From: JALHST01 sp038316335
Lineage (GTDB): Bacteria; Bacteroidota; Bacteroidia; Flavobacteriales; Flavobacteriaceae
Assembly (NCBI GenBank): GCA_038316335.1
Contig: JBBQAM010000008.1
Location: 1 to 64,000, forward strand
Direction: 5' to 3'
DNA: 64,000 nucleotides
Of the stretch, positions 8,151 to 16,271 are shown one piece after another. The notes under the pieces are model-generated. The model had not been told where the DNA came from, made no database searches, and worked only from the letters and a program-made list of their open reading frames with translations. The number at the start of each line of letters is the position of its first letter. The stretch's first letter is position 1. The position numbers and the translations under genes are program-made.

Positions 8151-10436
8151 ATGAAAAAAATAAATTCGGTCTTGACGTTTCTGCTGCTTATTTTGGCAAT
8201 TTATTGGGGTCATCTTGCGGAAATGCCAACCTATAAACAGGATGGGCATCTTAAACCGACCTTATTTTCTACCGACAGGGCATTGAAGCATGTTGAACGC
8301 CTATCAGAACAGCCGCATGGTGTGGGTTTTCCCGAGCATGAAAGGGTCAGGGAGTACCTTGTGGGGCAACTTACTTCCTTGGGCCTCGAAACTTCCCTAC
8401 AGACAGGGTATACCATCGGGGATTATGGCAACTTTAGTAAGGCCACGAATATCCTTGCCCGTATCAAAGGAACCGAAAATGGCAAGGCCCTTCTCTTACT
8501 TTCCCATTATGATAGTAGCCCACATTCGTCATTGGGCGCCAGTGATGACGCTAGTGGGGTCGCCACCATCTTAGAGGCAATTCGTGCCTTCCTGGCGGAA
8601 AAAAAGACGCACAAAAATGACATTATTATCTTGATTTCCGATGCCGAGGAACTGGGCCTTAATGGAGCAGATCTCTTCGTGAACCAACATCCCTGGGCCA
8701 AAGATGTCGGTCTAGTCCTAAATTTCGAGGCCCGGGGCAGTGGCGGCCCTAGTTTTATGCTGATCGAGACCAATCGGGGCAATGCGCGGCTTATCGAAGA
8801 ATTTACCAAAGCGAATCCTCGATATCCCGTAGCGAATTCCTTGGCATATTCCATTTATAAAATGCTCCCCAATGATACAGATCTGACCATATTTCGCGAA
8901 GATGGCGATATCGAAGGCTTTAATTTCGCCTTTATCGACGATCATTATGATTATCATACGGTACGGGACGACTACAATCGCCTCGATCGCAATACCTTGT
9001 CGCATCAAGGAAGTTATATCATGCCCTTATTGCAGCATTTTAGCAATGCTAATCTGAATACTTTAAAGAGTCCGAACGATTATGTCTATTTTAATCTGCC
9101 GTTTTTCAAGTTGATATCCTATCCCTTTGAATGGATTTGGCCCATGATCACCTTAGCAAGCATCTTCTTCATTTTGATTTTATGGTTTGGTTTTCGAAAA
9201 AATACCCTTGACCTTCGTGGAATTTTAAAAGGATTTTTACCCTTGATACTCGCCCTTTTGATCAATGGCCTTGTCGGGTATTATAGCTGGTCGCTATTGA
9301 AATCGATATATCCCCAGTATCAAGATATTTTACAGGGGTTCACCTACAATGGGCATACCTATATTTTGGCCTTCGTTTTCTTCTCGATCGGGGTTTGTTT
9401 TGGGTGTTACCAATGGTTCCGGAAAGTTACAACGCCCAACCTCCTCATTGCGCCTGTTCTGCTGTGGCTGGCAATCTGCTGCATCGTTGCCCTGTATCTG
9501 AAGGGAGCAAGTTTTCTAATCGTTCCCGTATTTTCCCTTTTGGCCTCGCTCTTCGTGACCCTAAACCAAAAAACACCCAGCCCGTATTTGCTCCTATTTT
9601 TCGGACTACCGGCCATTTGGCTCTATGCGCCCCTGATCGAAATGTTCCCAGTGGGCTTGGGACTAAAAATGATGGTGGCCGCTACCATCATGACTACTTT
9701 GACCTTCTTCTTGCTCCTACCCCTTTTTGGCTATTATGATAAAAAGAAATCACTTGCCGGCTTGGGCCTATTGTTATTCGTAGGCTTTATAATCCGCGCC
9801 CATCTTACAGCTGGTTTTACGAAAGACAGTGCCAAACCTACTAGTTTGTTATATGTTATGGATGCAAATACCGGTATTCCACAATGGACAACCTATGAAA
9901 AAGTACTTTCTAACTGGACGGCAAACTACATTGGTAATGACAAGAAGGCTCCGGAAGCACTATCAAAAAATACCCTAAGCAGCAAATATGCCTCTGGTTT
10001 TACCTATGTATCCGTTGCGCCTATTAAGGACATAGCGATGCCCCTGGTTGAAAAATCGAGGGACACCATTATCGGGAATGACCGCATTCTTGAAATATGC
10101 ATCATGCCACAACGCCCAGTAAACCGTTTGGAACTGTTTACGAATACCATTCCCATCACCAAGGCATCTATTAATGGTATTCCGCTATCCTCATATTATT
10201 TAAAAAGCCGAAAACAAGGCAAATTACTCACGCATTTCATAAGTGATAACGAGAATACTGAACTTGAGCTTACCATCCCCAAGGATGCTGTATTAGACCT
10301 TTGCCTCTACGAGGCGTCTAACGATCTTTTGGAAAACCCCCTATTTGATATTCCGCCACGGCCTGAAGACGCGATTCCTATGCCTTTCGTTCTTAATGAT
10401 GCCATTTTGGTGATAAAAACCATACACTTTGAATAA
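8151..10436 (+). CDS. Membrane-anchored M28 peptidase
   Basis: Integral membrane zinc peptidase of 761 residues. A signal-anchor helix (INSVLTFLLLILAIYWG) precedes the M28 domain, with likely zinc ligands H119 (LLSHYDSS), D132 (GASDDASGV), E166/E167 (DAEELGLNG), E193 (NFEARGSGG) and H269 (DYHTVRDDYNRLD). Around eight or nine hydrophobic segments follow between about residues 320 and 570, then a C-terminal extracytoplasmic domain. This layout matches the Pff1-like multi-spanning M28 group found in fungi and Bacteroidota. Substrates are unknown. It overlaps the next gene by 8 bases if that gene starts at TTG 10429, which suggests coupled translation. Confidence 0.9.
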   Translation: MKKINSVLTFLLLILAIYWGHLAEMPTYKQDGHLKPTLFSTDRALKHVERLSEQPHGVGFPEHERVREYLVGQLTSLGLETSLQTGYTIGDYGNFSKATNILARIKGTENGKALLLLSHYDSSPHSSLGASDDASGVATILEAIRAFLAEKKTHKNDIIILISDAEELGLNGADLFVNQHPWAKDVGLVLNFEARGSGGPSFMLIETNRGNARLIEEFTKANPRYPVANSLAYSIYKMLPNDTDLTIFREDGDIEGFNFAFIDDHYDYHTVRDDYNRLDRNTLSHQGSYIMPLLQHFSNANLNTLKSPNDYVYFNLPFFKLISYPFEWIWPMITLASIFFILILWFGFRKNTLDLRGILKGFLPLILALLINGLVGYYSWSLLKSIYPQYQDILQGFTYNGHTYILAFVFFSIGVCFGCYQWFRKVTTPNLLIAPVLLWLAICCIVALYLKGASFLIVPVFSLLASLFVTLNQKTPSPYLLLFFGLPAIWLYAPLIEMFPVGLGLKMMVAATIMTTLTFFLLLPLFGYYDKKKSLAGLGLLLFVGFIIRAHLTAGFTKDSAKPTSLLYVMDANTGIPQWTTYEKVLSNWTANYIGNDKKAPEALSKNTLSSKYASGFTYVSVAPIKDIAMPLVEKSRDTIIGNDRILEICIMPQRPVNRLELFTNTIPITKASINGIPLSSYYLKSRKQGKLLTHFISDNENTELELTIPKDAVLDLCLYEASNDLLENPLFDIPPRPEDAIPMPFVLNDAILVIKTIHFE

Positions 10437-11238
10437 GACGATAGGCATCCTGGGTTGTGGCTGGTTGGGTTTCCCCTTGGCAGTATCTTTTGGTACTCAA
10501 GGGTATTCGGTCAAAGGGAGTACAACCTCGATAGAAAAAATGCAACCCCTTGAGAACGCTGGTATCACCCCTTTTTTACTGAGGCTGACCGAAGCGGGTG
10601 TTGAAGGAGAGATCGCCGAATTCTTGTTAGGCCTTGAAGTATTGGTTATCGACATCCCGCCCCGGCTTCGTGGCAAAAACAGCGAAGACTATGTGAAAAA
10701 GATGGTAGGGCTCTATCGGGCCATCAAAGACAGCCTGCTCAAAAAAATCATGTTTGTGAGTAGTACCTCGGTCTATGGCGAACTTGAAGGCGTAGTAACC
10801 GAGCAATCGGTTGCCCGCCCCGAAACCGAATCTGGAAAACAGCTCTTGGCAGCCGAGCAGCTTTTTAAAAATGATCCAACGTTACAGACTACCGTAGTAC
10901 GTTTTGGCGGTCTAATTGGACCGGACAGACATCCCATTACCAGGTTATCAGGCAGGGAAGGACTCTTCAATGGCAGTGCACCCATTAATCTTATACATCT
11001 GGATGATTGTATCACTATCATTCGAATGATTGTGCAACATAACTGGTGGCACGAAACGTTCAATGGGGTCTACCCCTTGCATCCTAAAAAAAAGGACTAT
11101 TATCAAGAGGAAGCACGAAAAAGAGGCCTGCAACCACCAATATATAGTGGGGAAGAAGGGAAAAGTGGAAAGATGGTACAATCACACAATCTTATAACTG
11201 TTAAAAAATATCGTTTTATCACAACTATTGTAGGGTAA
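10429..11238 (+). CDS. SDR-family NAD(P)-dependent epimerase-like protein (YeeZ-like)
   Basis: Extended short-chain dehydrogenase fold of 269 residues. The N-terminus GILGCGWLGFPLA is a Rossmann G-x-x-G-x-x-G loop, and the active-site region contains SSTSVYGE, giving the conserved Ser/Tyr area, though the following Lys is displaced. The closest type is the YeeZ-like nucleoside-diphosphate-sugar epimerase family, whose substrate is not established. The best start is TTG 10429, only two codons before the Rossmann strand and overlapping the upstream stop. No ATG in this frame precedes the motif. Confidence 0.85.
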   Translation: MNKTIGILGCGWLGFPLAVSFGTQGYSVKGSTTSIEKMQPLENAGITPFLLRLTEAGVEGEIAEFLLGLEVLVIDIPPRLRGKNSEDYVKKMVGLYRAIKDSLLKKIMFVSSTSVYGELEGVVTEQSVARPETESGKQLLAAEQLFKNDPTLQTTVVRFGGLIGPDRHPITRLSGREGLFNGSAPINLIHLDDCITIIRMIVQHNWWHETFNGVYPLHPKKKDYYQEEARKRGLQPPIYSGEEGKSGKMVQSHNLITVKKYRFITTIVG

Positions 11239-11361
11239 TTCACCACTATTCTATTCGCTTTCACAACAAAACCCACGGTTTTCTGTTAATTATACCGCTG
11301 ATTTTAAAGACTTTATCGATAAACTGCATAACTTTATGTAAACAAATAAAAATCGATTACC

Positions 11362-11736
11362 ATGGAAAATTCAACAGTAAATAGAAAAATTACCAAGGAG
11401 ATTGAAAATTTGATCTCCGAAAGTTGTTCCAATCAAAAATCGACCGACCACTATAAAAACCTGCATGAAGCGATACTTAAAAAGTATTATAATGCAGCCG
11501 ATATCTCGATAGATTATCATCGCCATCGCATTGAAATGGATATTGTAATTGACGATTCTTGTTACCACCCTGAAAAGGTAAATACAAATGTCCCTACACT
11601 ACATGTTAATCTGCTTTTCAAAAATCTCAAAGACTTTTTAAGATCGTGCATCGAAAAAGACACGAAGAGTATTGGCTTTTATGCAGGCCTTATTCGTTCT
11701 TTTAGGAAAAAGGATTATTCAATGAGCCTTGCCTAA
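11362..11736 (+). CDS. Hypothetical protein
   Basis: I do not recognise this 124-residue protein. It is cytosolic by appearance, with no signal peptide or membrane segment. A helical N-terminal half (KITKEIENLISESCSNQKS) is followed by strand-rich sequence (DISIDYHRHRIEMDIVID) and a basic, helical end (FLRSCIEKDTKSIGFYAGLIRSFRKKDYS). It stands alone, 123 bases after the SDR gene, and is followed by a strong terminator, so it is probably its own transcript. Confidence 0.7.
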   Translation: MENSTVNRKITKEIENLISESCSNQKSTDHYKNLHEAILKKYYNAADISIDYHRHRIEMDIVIDDSCYHPEKVNTNVPTLHVNLLFKNLKDFLRSCIEKDTKSIGFYAGLIRSFRKKDYSMSLA

Positions 11737-11766
11737 AATTGTGAATGAGCTAGGTCAGAATTCTGA

Positions 11767-11794
11767 AAAGGATGCCAAATGGCATCCTTTTTTT
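11767..11794 (+). terminator. Rho-independent terminator
   Basis: Inverted repeat AAAGGATGCC / GGCATCCTTT with loop AAAT followed by a run of T. It sits 30 bases after the stop at 11736. Confidence 0.85.
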
Positions 11795-11877
11795 ATGTTC
11801 CCTCTGTTTTAAGGTTTTCCTTAACACCTATCTTCCGATAATTTTTATAGTTTAGCGCACCGAAAAATATAAATACA

Positions 11878-12579
11878 ATGAAGAAAATAGTTTTCGCCCT
11901 ACTGATTTTGTCTGTTATGACCGCATCGGCTCAGACCACAAGCGATTTGCAAAAGCATTACGAGGCATTTTACAAGCAAATGCGATTACAGGGCGATATC
12001 GAGGGTGTCATCAATGCCATGACCCATCTAAACGTACTTTCCCCCTCCGTTGAACGAAGGGACACCCTTGCCTACATCTATGCAAACGATGGGCAACATT
12101 TGCAGGCCCTGAATACCATAGGAATCGAAAAGAATGATTCGGATTCCGATTTAGCGGTTCAAGTAAAAGCAGTATCGTTAAAGGCCCTCAACCAGCCGAA
12201 ACGGGCCTTGGAGCAATTTGAGGCTTTATATGCGAGAGCCCCTAACCCCTATCTGGCCTATGAATTGGGCGATCTTAAAATACAGACAGGTGACAATGCA
12301 GGCGCCTTGGTAAATATAGAATATGGTCTAGCAAACGCCAAGGATGATATGAAATATGCCTTTTACGAACGACAACAGCCGTATGAAGTGCCCTTAAAGG
12401 CCGCTTTCTTGCATCTCAAGGCTTTGGTACAATACAATAACGACAAGGAGAATATCGATGCAGCCATTGCGCTGATCGATCAGGCGTTGGCTATTGACCC
12501 GAATTTTAATTTGGCCAGTCTCAGCAAACAGGCCTTGGAAGAACGTAAAAATCCCCCAGTAGCCGAAAAGAAAAATTAG
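11878..12579 (+). CDS. Exported TPR-like protein
   Basis: Periplasmic protein of 233 residues with a clear signal peptide (MKKIVFALLILSVMTASAQ). The rest is helical and carries weak tetratricopeptide-like repeats, for example KALNQPKRALEQFEALYARA, NPYLAYELGDLKIQTGDNAG and the last repeat IDAAIALIDQALAIDPNFNL. These proteins usually act as protein-binding scaffolds. The partner is not evident from the neighbours. It is a single-gene transcript by context, bounded by terminators on both sides. Confidence 0.85.
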   Translation: MKKIVFALLILSVMTASAQTTSDLQKHYEAFYKQMRLQGDIEGVINAMTHLNVLSPSVERRDTLAYIYANDGQHLQALNTIGIEKNDSDSDLAVQVKAVSLKALNQPKRALEQFEALYARAPNPYLAYELGDLKIQTGDNAGALVNIEYGLANAKDDMKYAFYERQQPYEVPLKAAFLHLKALVQYNNDKENIDAAIALIDQALAIDPNFNLASLSKQALEERKNPPVAEKKN

Positions 12580-12594
12580 GGTACGATAATTACA

Positions 12595-12622
12595 TAAAAA
12601 GCGGACGTTATGTCCGCTTTTT
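12595..12622 (+). terminator. Rho-independent terminator
   Basis: AAAAAGCGGAC / GTCCGCTTTTT hairpin with a 5-base loop and a T run, 16 bases after the TPR gene stop. Confidence 0.85.
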
Positions 12623-12802
12623 TTATCTAAGATTGTTTCAACTCAAATTGAAACAGACGGTCCCATCAGGTTTTAAGTAGAATACGTGTGTCGCCCTTTT
12701 CATTGGATACCCTATTTGAGATTACCTAGTGGACGATCTTCAATTCCCGGTCTACTCTTCTATGTGCCCCAGACAACTAAATAAAACAACAAAAGTTGCC
12801 CC

Positions 12803-13300
12803 CTATTTTTCATTCAATATCAATTTTGTATCCAAGGTATTGTTCATAATCACATTGAACTGGTTCCTAAGCGCGTTATAAGCTTCAATGGCCTGTACAA
12901 TAGGTTCATCGATATTAAGACGATAATCAAAATTTCCTTTGGTCTTTAAAATATAGGTCTTGAACACTTTTTGTCGACTCCGCACTTGGGGAGTATTAAA
13001 AATAATAGGATATGTTGAGGCTTCCAAATTCTTCTGTGTCTCGATTATATTTGCGATGACCAAGATCAGATCTTCGCGGTTAGCGACCGTATAGAGTGCA
13101 TCAAAACTTGCATCCATTGCATTGAATTCAGGCCAGGCAGCAATAATTTCGGCCGCTTGCGCATTGATATTCGATTTTTTTGGCCATTTTGTCGTAGCAA
13201 TTTCAAAGGAAGAATCATCTACGGCCGTATCCCTGACCTTCTCCTCCTTACAGCTGGTTAAAAGCAGGAATGCTACCCCTAAAAGCACTAATTTATTCAT
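12803..13300 (-). CDS. Small lipoprotein, function unknown
   Basis: Predicted lipoprotein of 165 residues. I use ATG at 13300, which gives MNKLVLLGVAFLLLTSCKEE, a short signal peptide ending in the lipobox LTSC. An upstream in-frame start at 13315 would only add five residues before it. The mature part is helical (INAQAAEIIAAWPEFNAMDA) and has no domain I recognise. It is divergent from the threonine dehydrogenase-like gene, with only 64 bases between the two starts. Confidence 0.8.
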   Translation of the reverse strand: MNKLVLLGVAFLLLTSCKEEKVRDTAVDDSSFEIATTKWPKKSNINAQAAEIIAAWPEFNAMDASFDALYTVANREDLILVIANIIETQKNLEASTYPIIFNTPQVRSRQKVFKTYILKTKGNFDYRLNIDEPIVQAIEAYNALRNQFNVIMNNTLDTKLILNEK

Positions 13301-13329
13301 GAAGCGAAGGTACAAATTTTAATAAACGG

Positions 13330-13337
13330 TATCTTTG
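13330..13337 (+). promoter_or_regulatory. Candidate Bacteroidota -7 promoter element
   Basis: TATCTTTG matches the TAnnTTTG consensus exactly, about 28 bases before ATG 13365. No good TTG -33 element is visible at the usual spacing. If the site is real, the in-frame TTG at 13335 cannot be the start of the gene. Confidence 0.4.
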
Positions 13338-13364
13338 CGCTTGAATTTCTTTAACGTCCTTTTA

Positions 13365-14306
13365 ATGCATAAAACCATTTTGATTATAGGGGCCTGTGGC
13401 CAAATCGGAACCGAATTGACCTTGGCCCTACGATCCGCCTATGGCAGTAGCCATGTGATAGCGAGTGACATTCGTGAAGGAAGCGCTGAACTAATGGCAT
13501 CAGGGCCCTTCGAAATTCTAGATGCTACCAACTACGCAGCCATTGAGGATGTGGTCATGCATTATGAAATTGACGAGGTGTATTTGATGGCGGCCATGCT
13601 CAGTGCGACCGCCGAAAAATTTCCCATGCGTGCCTGGAACCTCAATATGAACTCCCTTTTCAATGTGCTGAACTTGGCGAAGGAACATAAAATCAGTAAG
13701 GTATTTTGGCCGTCGAGCATTGCGGTTTTCGGCCCGACCACCCCTAAGGAAAAGACCCCCCAGACCACCATCATGGAACCCAGTACCGTGTATGGGATCA
13801 GTAAACAATCCGGAGAACGATGGTGTTCATATTATTTCAATAAATATGGGGTAGATGTTCGAAGCATCCGGTATCCTGGTCTAATTAGTTGGAAAACACA
13901 ACCAGGCGGCGGAACCACCGACTATGCCATTGAGATCTATCATAAGGCACTCTCTGACAAATCATACACCAGCTTCCTAAGAGCGGATAGCAAATTACCC
14001 ATGATGTTCATGGATGATGCCATAAAGGCTACTATGGCCATTATGGAAAGCGCCCCCGAAAATATTAAGGTACGCTCTTCATACAATCTATCCGCAATGA
14101 GTTTTACACCCGCTGAAATTGCCGAGAGCATCAAAGAACATATTCCTGATTTTAAGATTTTATATGCGCCCGACTTTAGACAAGCCATTGCCGATTCTTG
14201 GCCGTCAAGTATCGATGATTCCCCCGCTCGTGCCGATTGGGGTTGGGAAGACTCGTTTGATTTGGATAAGACGACTGGGGAAATGTTGCGAAACCTGGCG
14301 CCATGA
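13365..14306 (+). CDS. L-threonine 3-dehydrogenase, SDR (UDP-galactose-epimerase-like) type
   Basis: NAD-dependent oxidation of L-threonine to 2-amino-3-ketobutyrate, the first step of threonine breakdown to glycine. The 313-residue protein has the Rossmann motif ILIIGACGQIGTEL, then D-x-R at the end of strand 2 (ASDIREG), the region FWPSSIAVFGPTTPK, the catalytic YGISK (Tyr-x3-Lys), and RYPGLISWKTQPGGGTTDYA. The last of these is characteristic of epimerase-type threonine dehydrogenases in flavobacteria. ATG 13365 is chosen because it directly precedes the Rossmann strand and because an upstream TTG lies inside the candidate promoter. The partner 2-amino-3-ketobutyrate ligase is not in the window. 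Confidence 0.88.
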   Translation: MHKTILIIGACGQIGTELTLALRSAYGSSHVIASDIREGSAELMASGPFEILDATNYAAIEDVVMHYEIDEVYLMAAMLSATAEKFPMRAWNLNMNSLFNVLNLAKEHKISKVFWPSSIAVFGPTTPKEKTPQTTIMEPSTVYGISKQSGERWCSYYFNKYGVDVRSIRYPGLISWKTQPGGGTTDYAIEIYHKALSDKSYTSFLRADSKLPMMFMDDAIKATMAIMESAPENIKVRSSYNLSAMSFTPAEIAESIKEHIPDFKILYAPDFRQAIADSWPSSIDDSPARADWGWEDSFDLDKTTGEMLRNLAP

Positions 14307-14334
14307 CAGAGGCGCTGACTTCAACATTCCGAGT

Positions 14335-15720
14335 TTAATGGCTAAACCGCAGCTTTTTTTCAATGGCCAAGATCATGGCATCGGCAATTGCATTCGCAGT
14401 TGTTTTGTCAACGCCTTCTAACGAAGGACAAGGCGTAATTGCCATGAAAAGGGGACCTTTACTGCCACGCAGGATATCGACCCCAGCAACTACTAGATTG
14501 AGGATCTTTGCTGCTTTTAAGGCCAATTTCCGTTCTTCCATGCCTATTCGAACGTTAATAGATCCCAAATTCGCTCCATTGGGTTGATTCGATTTCTCCT
14601 TTTGGCTTCCTTCCGTTACCGAGGCCACAATTTTTCCATCAATGATAAAGCATCTGATTTTTACTTGTTTTTTGGAAAGCGCCATTTCCTGGATCCAAAT
14701 ATGACTATAGGCACTTTTAGCTTGATCAAATACCGCTTGCCATTGGTCATCGGTTTGGATCGATAGGACTTTTTTAATCAGGGTACCCTTTAAAAATTTC
14801 AAAGTCAAAGGAAACTTCACGGTCTTTTTCACTTCATTGAGATCAATCGTTGTCTTTGCAAATAGGGCATTTGGCAACGGCAGCATATTTTGTGTGAACA
14901 ATTGCCAGGCTAGCGGCTCATTGTAGGCATTTGAAAGGCCTTCGGCCGAATTAAGACAAAAGATTCCTTTATGATCATAATACCATACGATCGCCATCCC
15001 AAGAATTTGTGTTTCCGGATCCACCCTAGGTATCAATGCGTCAAGATGGTTTTCGTTTGAGCTGTTGGGATACCCCAGCGTCGACCTTTGCGTCTTGAAT
15101 TCTAGGAACGACGCGTTCGGATCAACGACATAAATACGATGCCCCCTTTGTATGGCGGCTTCGATTATTTTTTTGTTCGTGTATGTCTTTGGTTTGATCG
15201 TTAGAAGACCGATGCTCAAACTTTTGCTGTTCTTTTTAAAGGCAGCGTACTTTTCATTGATTTCGGTATCGGTGAAATTCTGAACCTTGAATTGTTCAGA
15301 AGTGTTCACCACAAAACGTTCCATCAATGCCTCCCGTCCGAGAAGCATTCTAAACTCCATTGAATCCCTACTAGCAAGGTTCAGTTCAATCGCGTACGTA
15401 TGATTTCCTAAAGTGATGGGTACTTTAATGATCGGACGCTCCTTTATGGTGCCCGAAGAACTTTTGACATGCCTTCGACCAATTAAAGGCGCTTCACATG
15501 ACACGCTGATTTCCCGATTACGTTGAAGGGGATGAACATCAAAACGCACCCACGCTACTCCTTGCTTTTGAAAATGTTCGATATTAAAGGCATGTAGGGA
15601 AGAAGTCTTGGCCCCAGAATCGATACGGGCCTTAATGGCAGGGATTCCCAAACCTTCAAAAACACACCATTCTTCACGACCGATAACAGGGAGAATTTGG
15701 GACTTCGATTTTTTTTCCAA
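14335..15720 (-). CDS. RimB-like aspartic protease fused to a degenerate RimK-like ATP-grasp domain
   Basis: Two-domain cytosolic protein of 461 residues. Residues 8-150 match the RimB/ATP-dependent zinc protease family (PF05618), a retropepsin-like fold with the active-site motif D34-S-G-A followed by KTSSLHA, and LLGREALM near residue 128. Residues 165-461 align with RimK (glutamate ligase for ribosomal protein S6): DALIPRVDPE, a lysine strand LTLKFLKGT, KIRCFIIDGKIVAS and GVDILR. However, the RimK metal-binding motif E-V-N-x-S-P-G-L-E-G reads A427-I-T429-P-C-P-S-L-E-G here, so the metal Glu and Asn are gone. The glycine/arginine-rich segment after AAIER is also replaced. The ligase half is therefore likely inactive and may only bind a target. 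Confidence 0.85.
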   Translation of the reverse strand: MEKKSKSQILPVIGREEWCVFEGLGIPAIKARIDSGAKTSSLHAFNIEHFQKQGVAWVRFDVHPLQRNREISVSCEAPLIGRRHVKSSSGTIKERPIIKVPITLGNHTYAIELNLASRDSMEFRMLLGREALMERFVVNTSEQFKVQNFTDTEINEKYAAFKKNSKSLSIGLLTIKPKTYTNKKIIEAAIQRGHRIYVVDPNASFLEFKTQRSTLGYPNSSNENHLDALIPRVDPETQILGMAIVWYYDHKGIFCLNSAEGLSNAYNEPLAWQLFTQNMLPLPNALFAKTTIDLNEVKKTVKFPLTLKFLKGTLIKKVLSIQTDDQWQAVFDQAKSAYSHIWIQEMALSKKQVKIRCFIIDGKIVASVTEGSQKEKSNQPNGANLGSINVRIGMEERKLALKAAKILNLVVAGVDILRGSKGPLFMAITPCPSLEGVDKTTANAIADAMILAIEKKLRFSH

Positions 15721-15776
15721 TTGGAAAGATGTTTTAAATGACTACTTCCAACTTTTAGAAGCCAATTACGGAGGTG

Positions 15777-16199
15777 TTATTTACGAAACATTTCCTTCGG
15801 ATTTCGGAAACTTTTAAATTCGACCATATGGCCATTTGGATCCCGAATGAAGAATGACACGTGCTCTCCCGTTTTTTCCTTTAGGAAGGTAACCTCGGTC
15901 GTTATTTCATATTCCGAGGCCATCAACCTATTATAAATAGTGTCCCAAATATCCCTATCTACGATTACCCCAAAATGGAAGGATGGCAAAACGGAATCTT
16001 CAAATTTATAGGAGCGATATTCAAAATTGAATTTTCCCGCCTTGGTAAACGTAATCTGGTTCCCGAACAAATCAATATCAAGCCAACGCGGTGTATGTCG
16101 GCCAAGGCCCGCACCGATTACATCTACATAAAAGTCCTCGGTTTTACTAATACTTGTACAGGGTAGGGACAAATGAAACGGCGCTTTTTTCATAGACAT
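15777..16199 (-). CDS. VOC-superfamily (glyoxalase/dioxygenase-like) protein
   Basis: Protein of 140 residues with the paired beta-alpha-beta3 pattern of the vicinal oxygen chelate fold: PFHLSLPCTSISKTEDFYVD at the start, FHFGVIVDRDIWDTIYNRL in the middle and the closing strand VSFFIRDPNGHMVEFKSF. Metal ligands would be H9, H75 and E133 by family pattern. The substrate is unknown, and members range from glyoxalases to resistance proteins. It stands 57 bases upstream of the RimB/RimK gene on the same strand. Confidence 0.85.
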   Translation of the reverse strand: MSMKKAPFHLSLPCTSISKTEDFYVDVIGAGLGRHTPRWLDIDLFGNQITFTKAGKFNFEYRSYKFEDSVLPSFHFGVIVDRDIWDTIYNRLMASEYEITTEVTFLKEKTGEHVSFFIRDPNGHMVEFKSFRNPKEMFRK

Positions 16200-16271
16200 G
16201 CATGCTACTAATAAATGGTTACCCTAAAATAACGTTTAAGTTTCGAATCGGGACCGTATTGCGATACTTTT

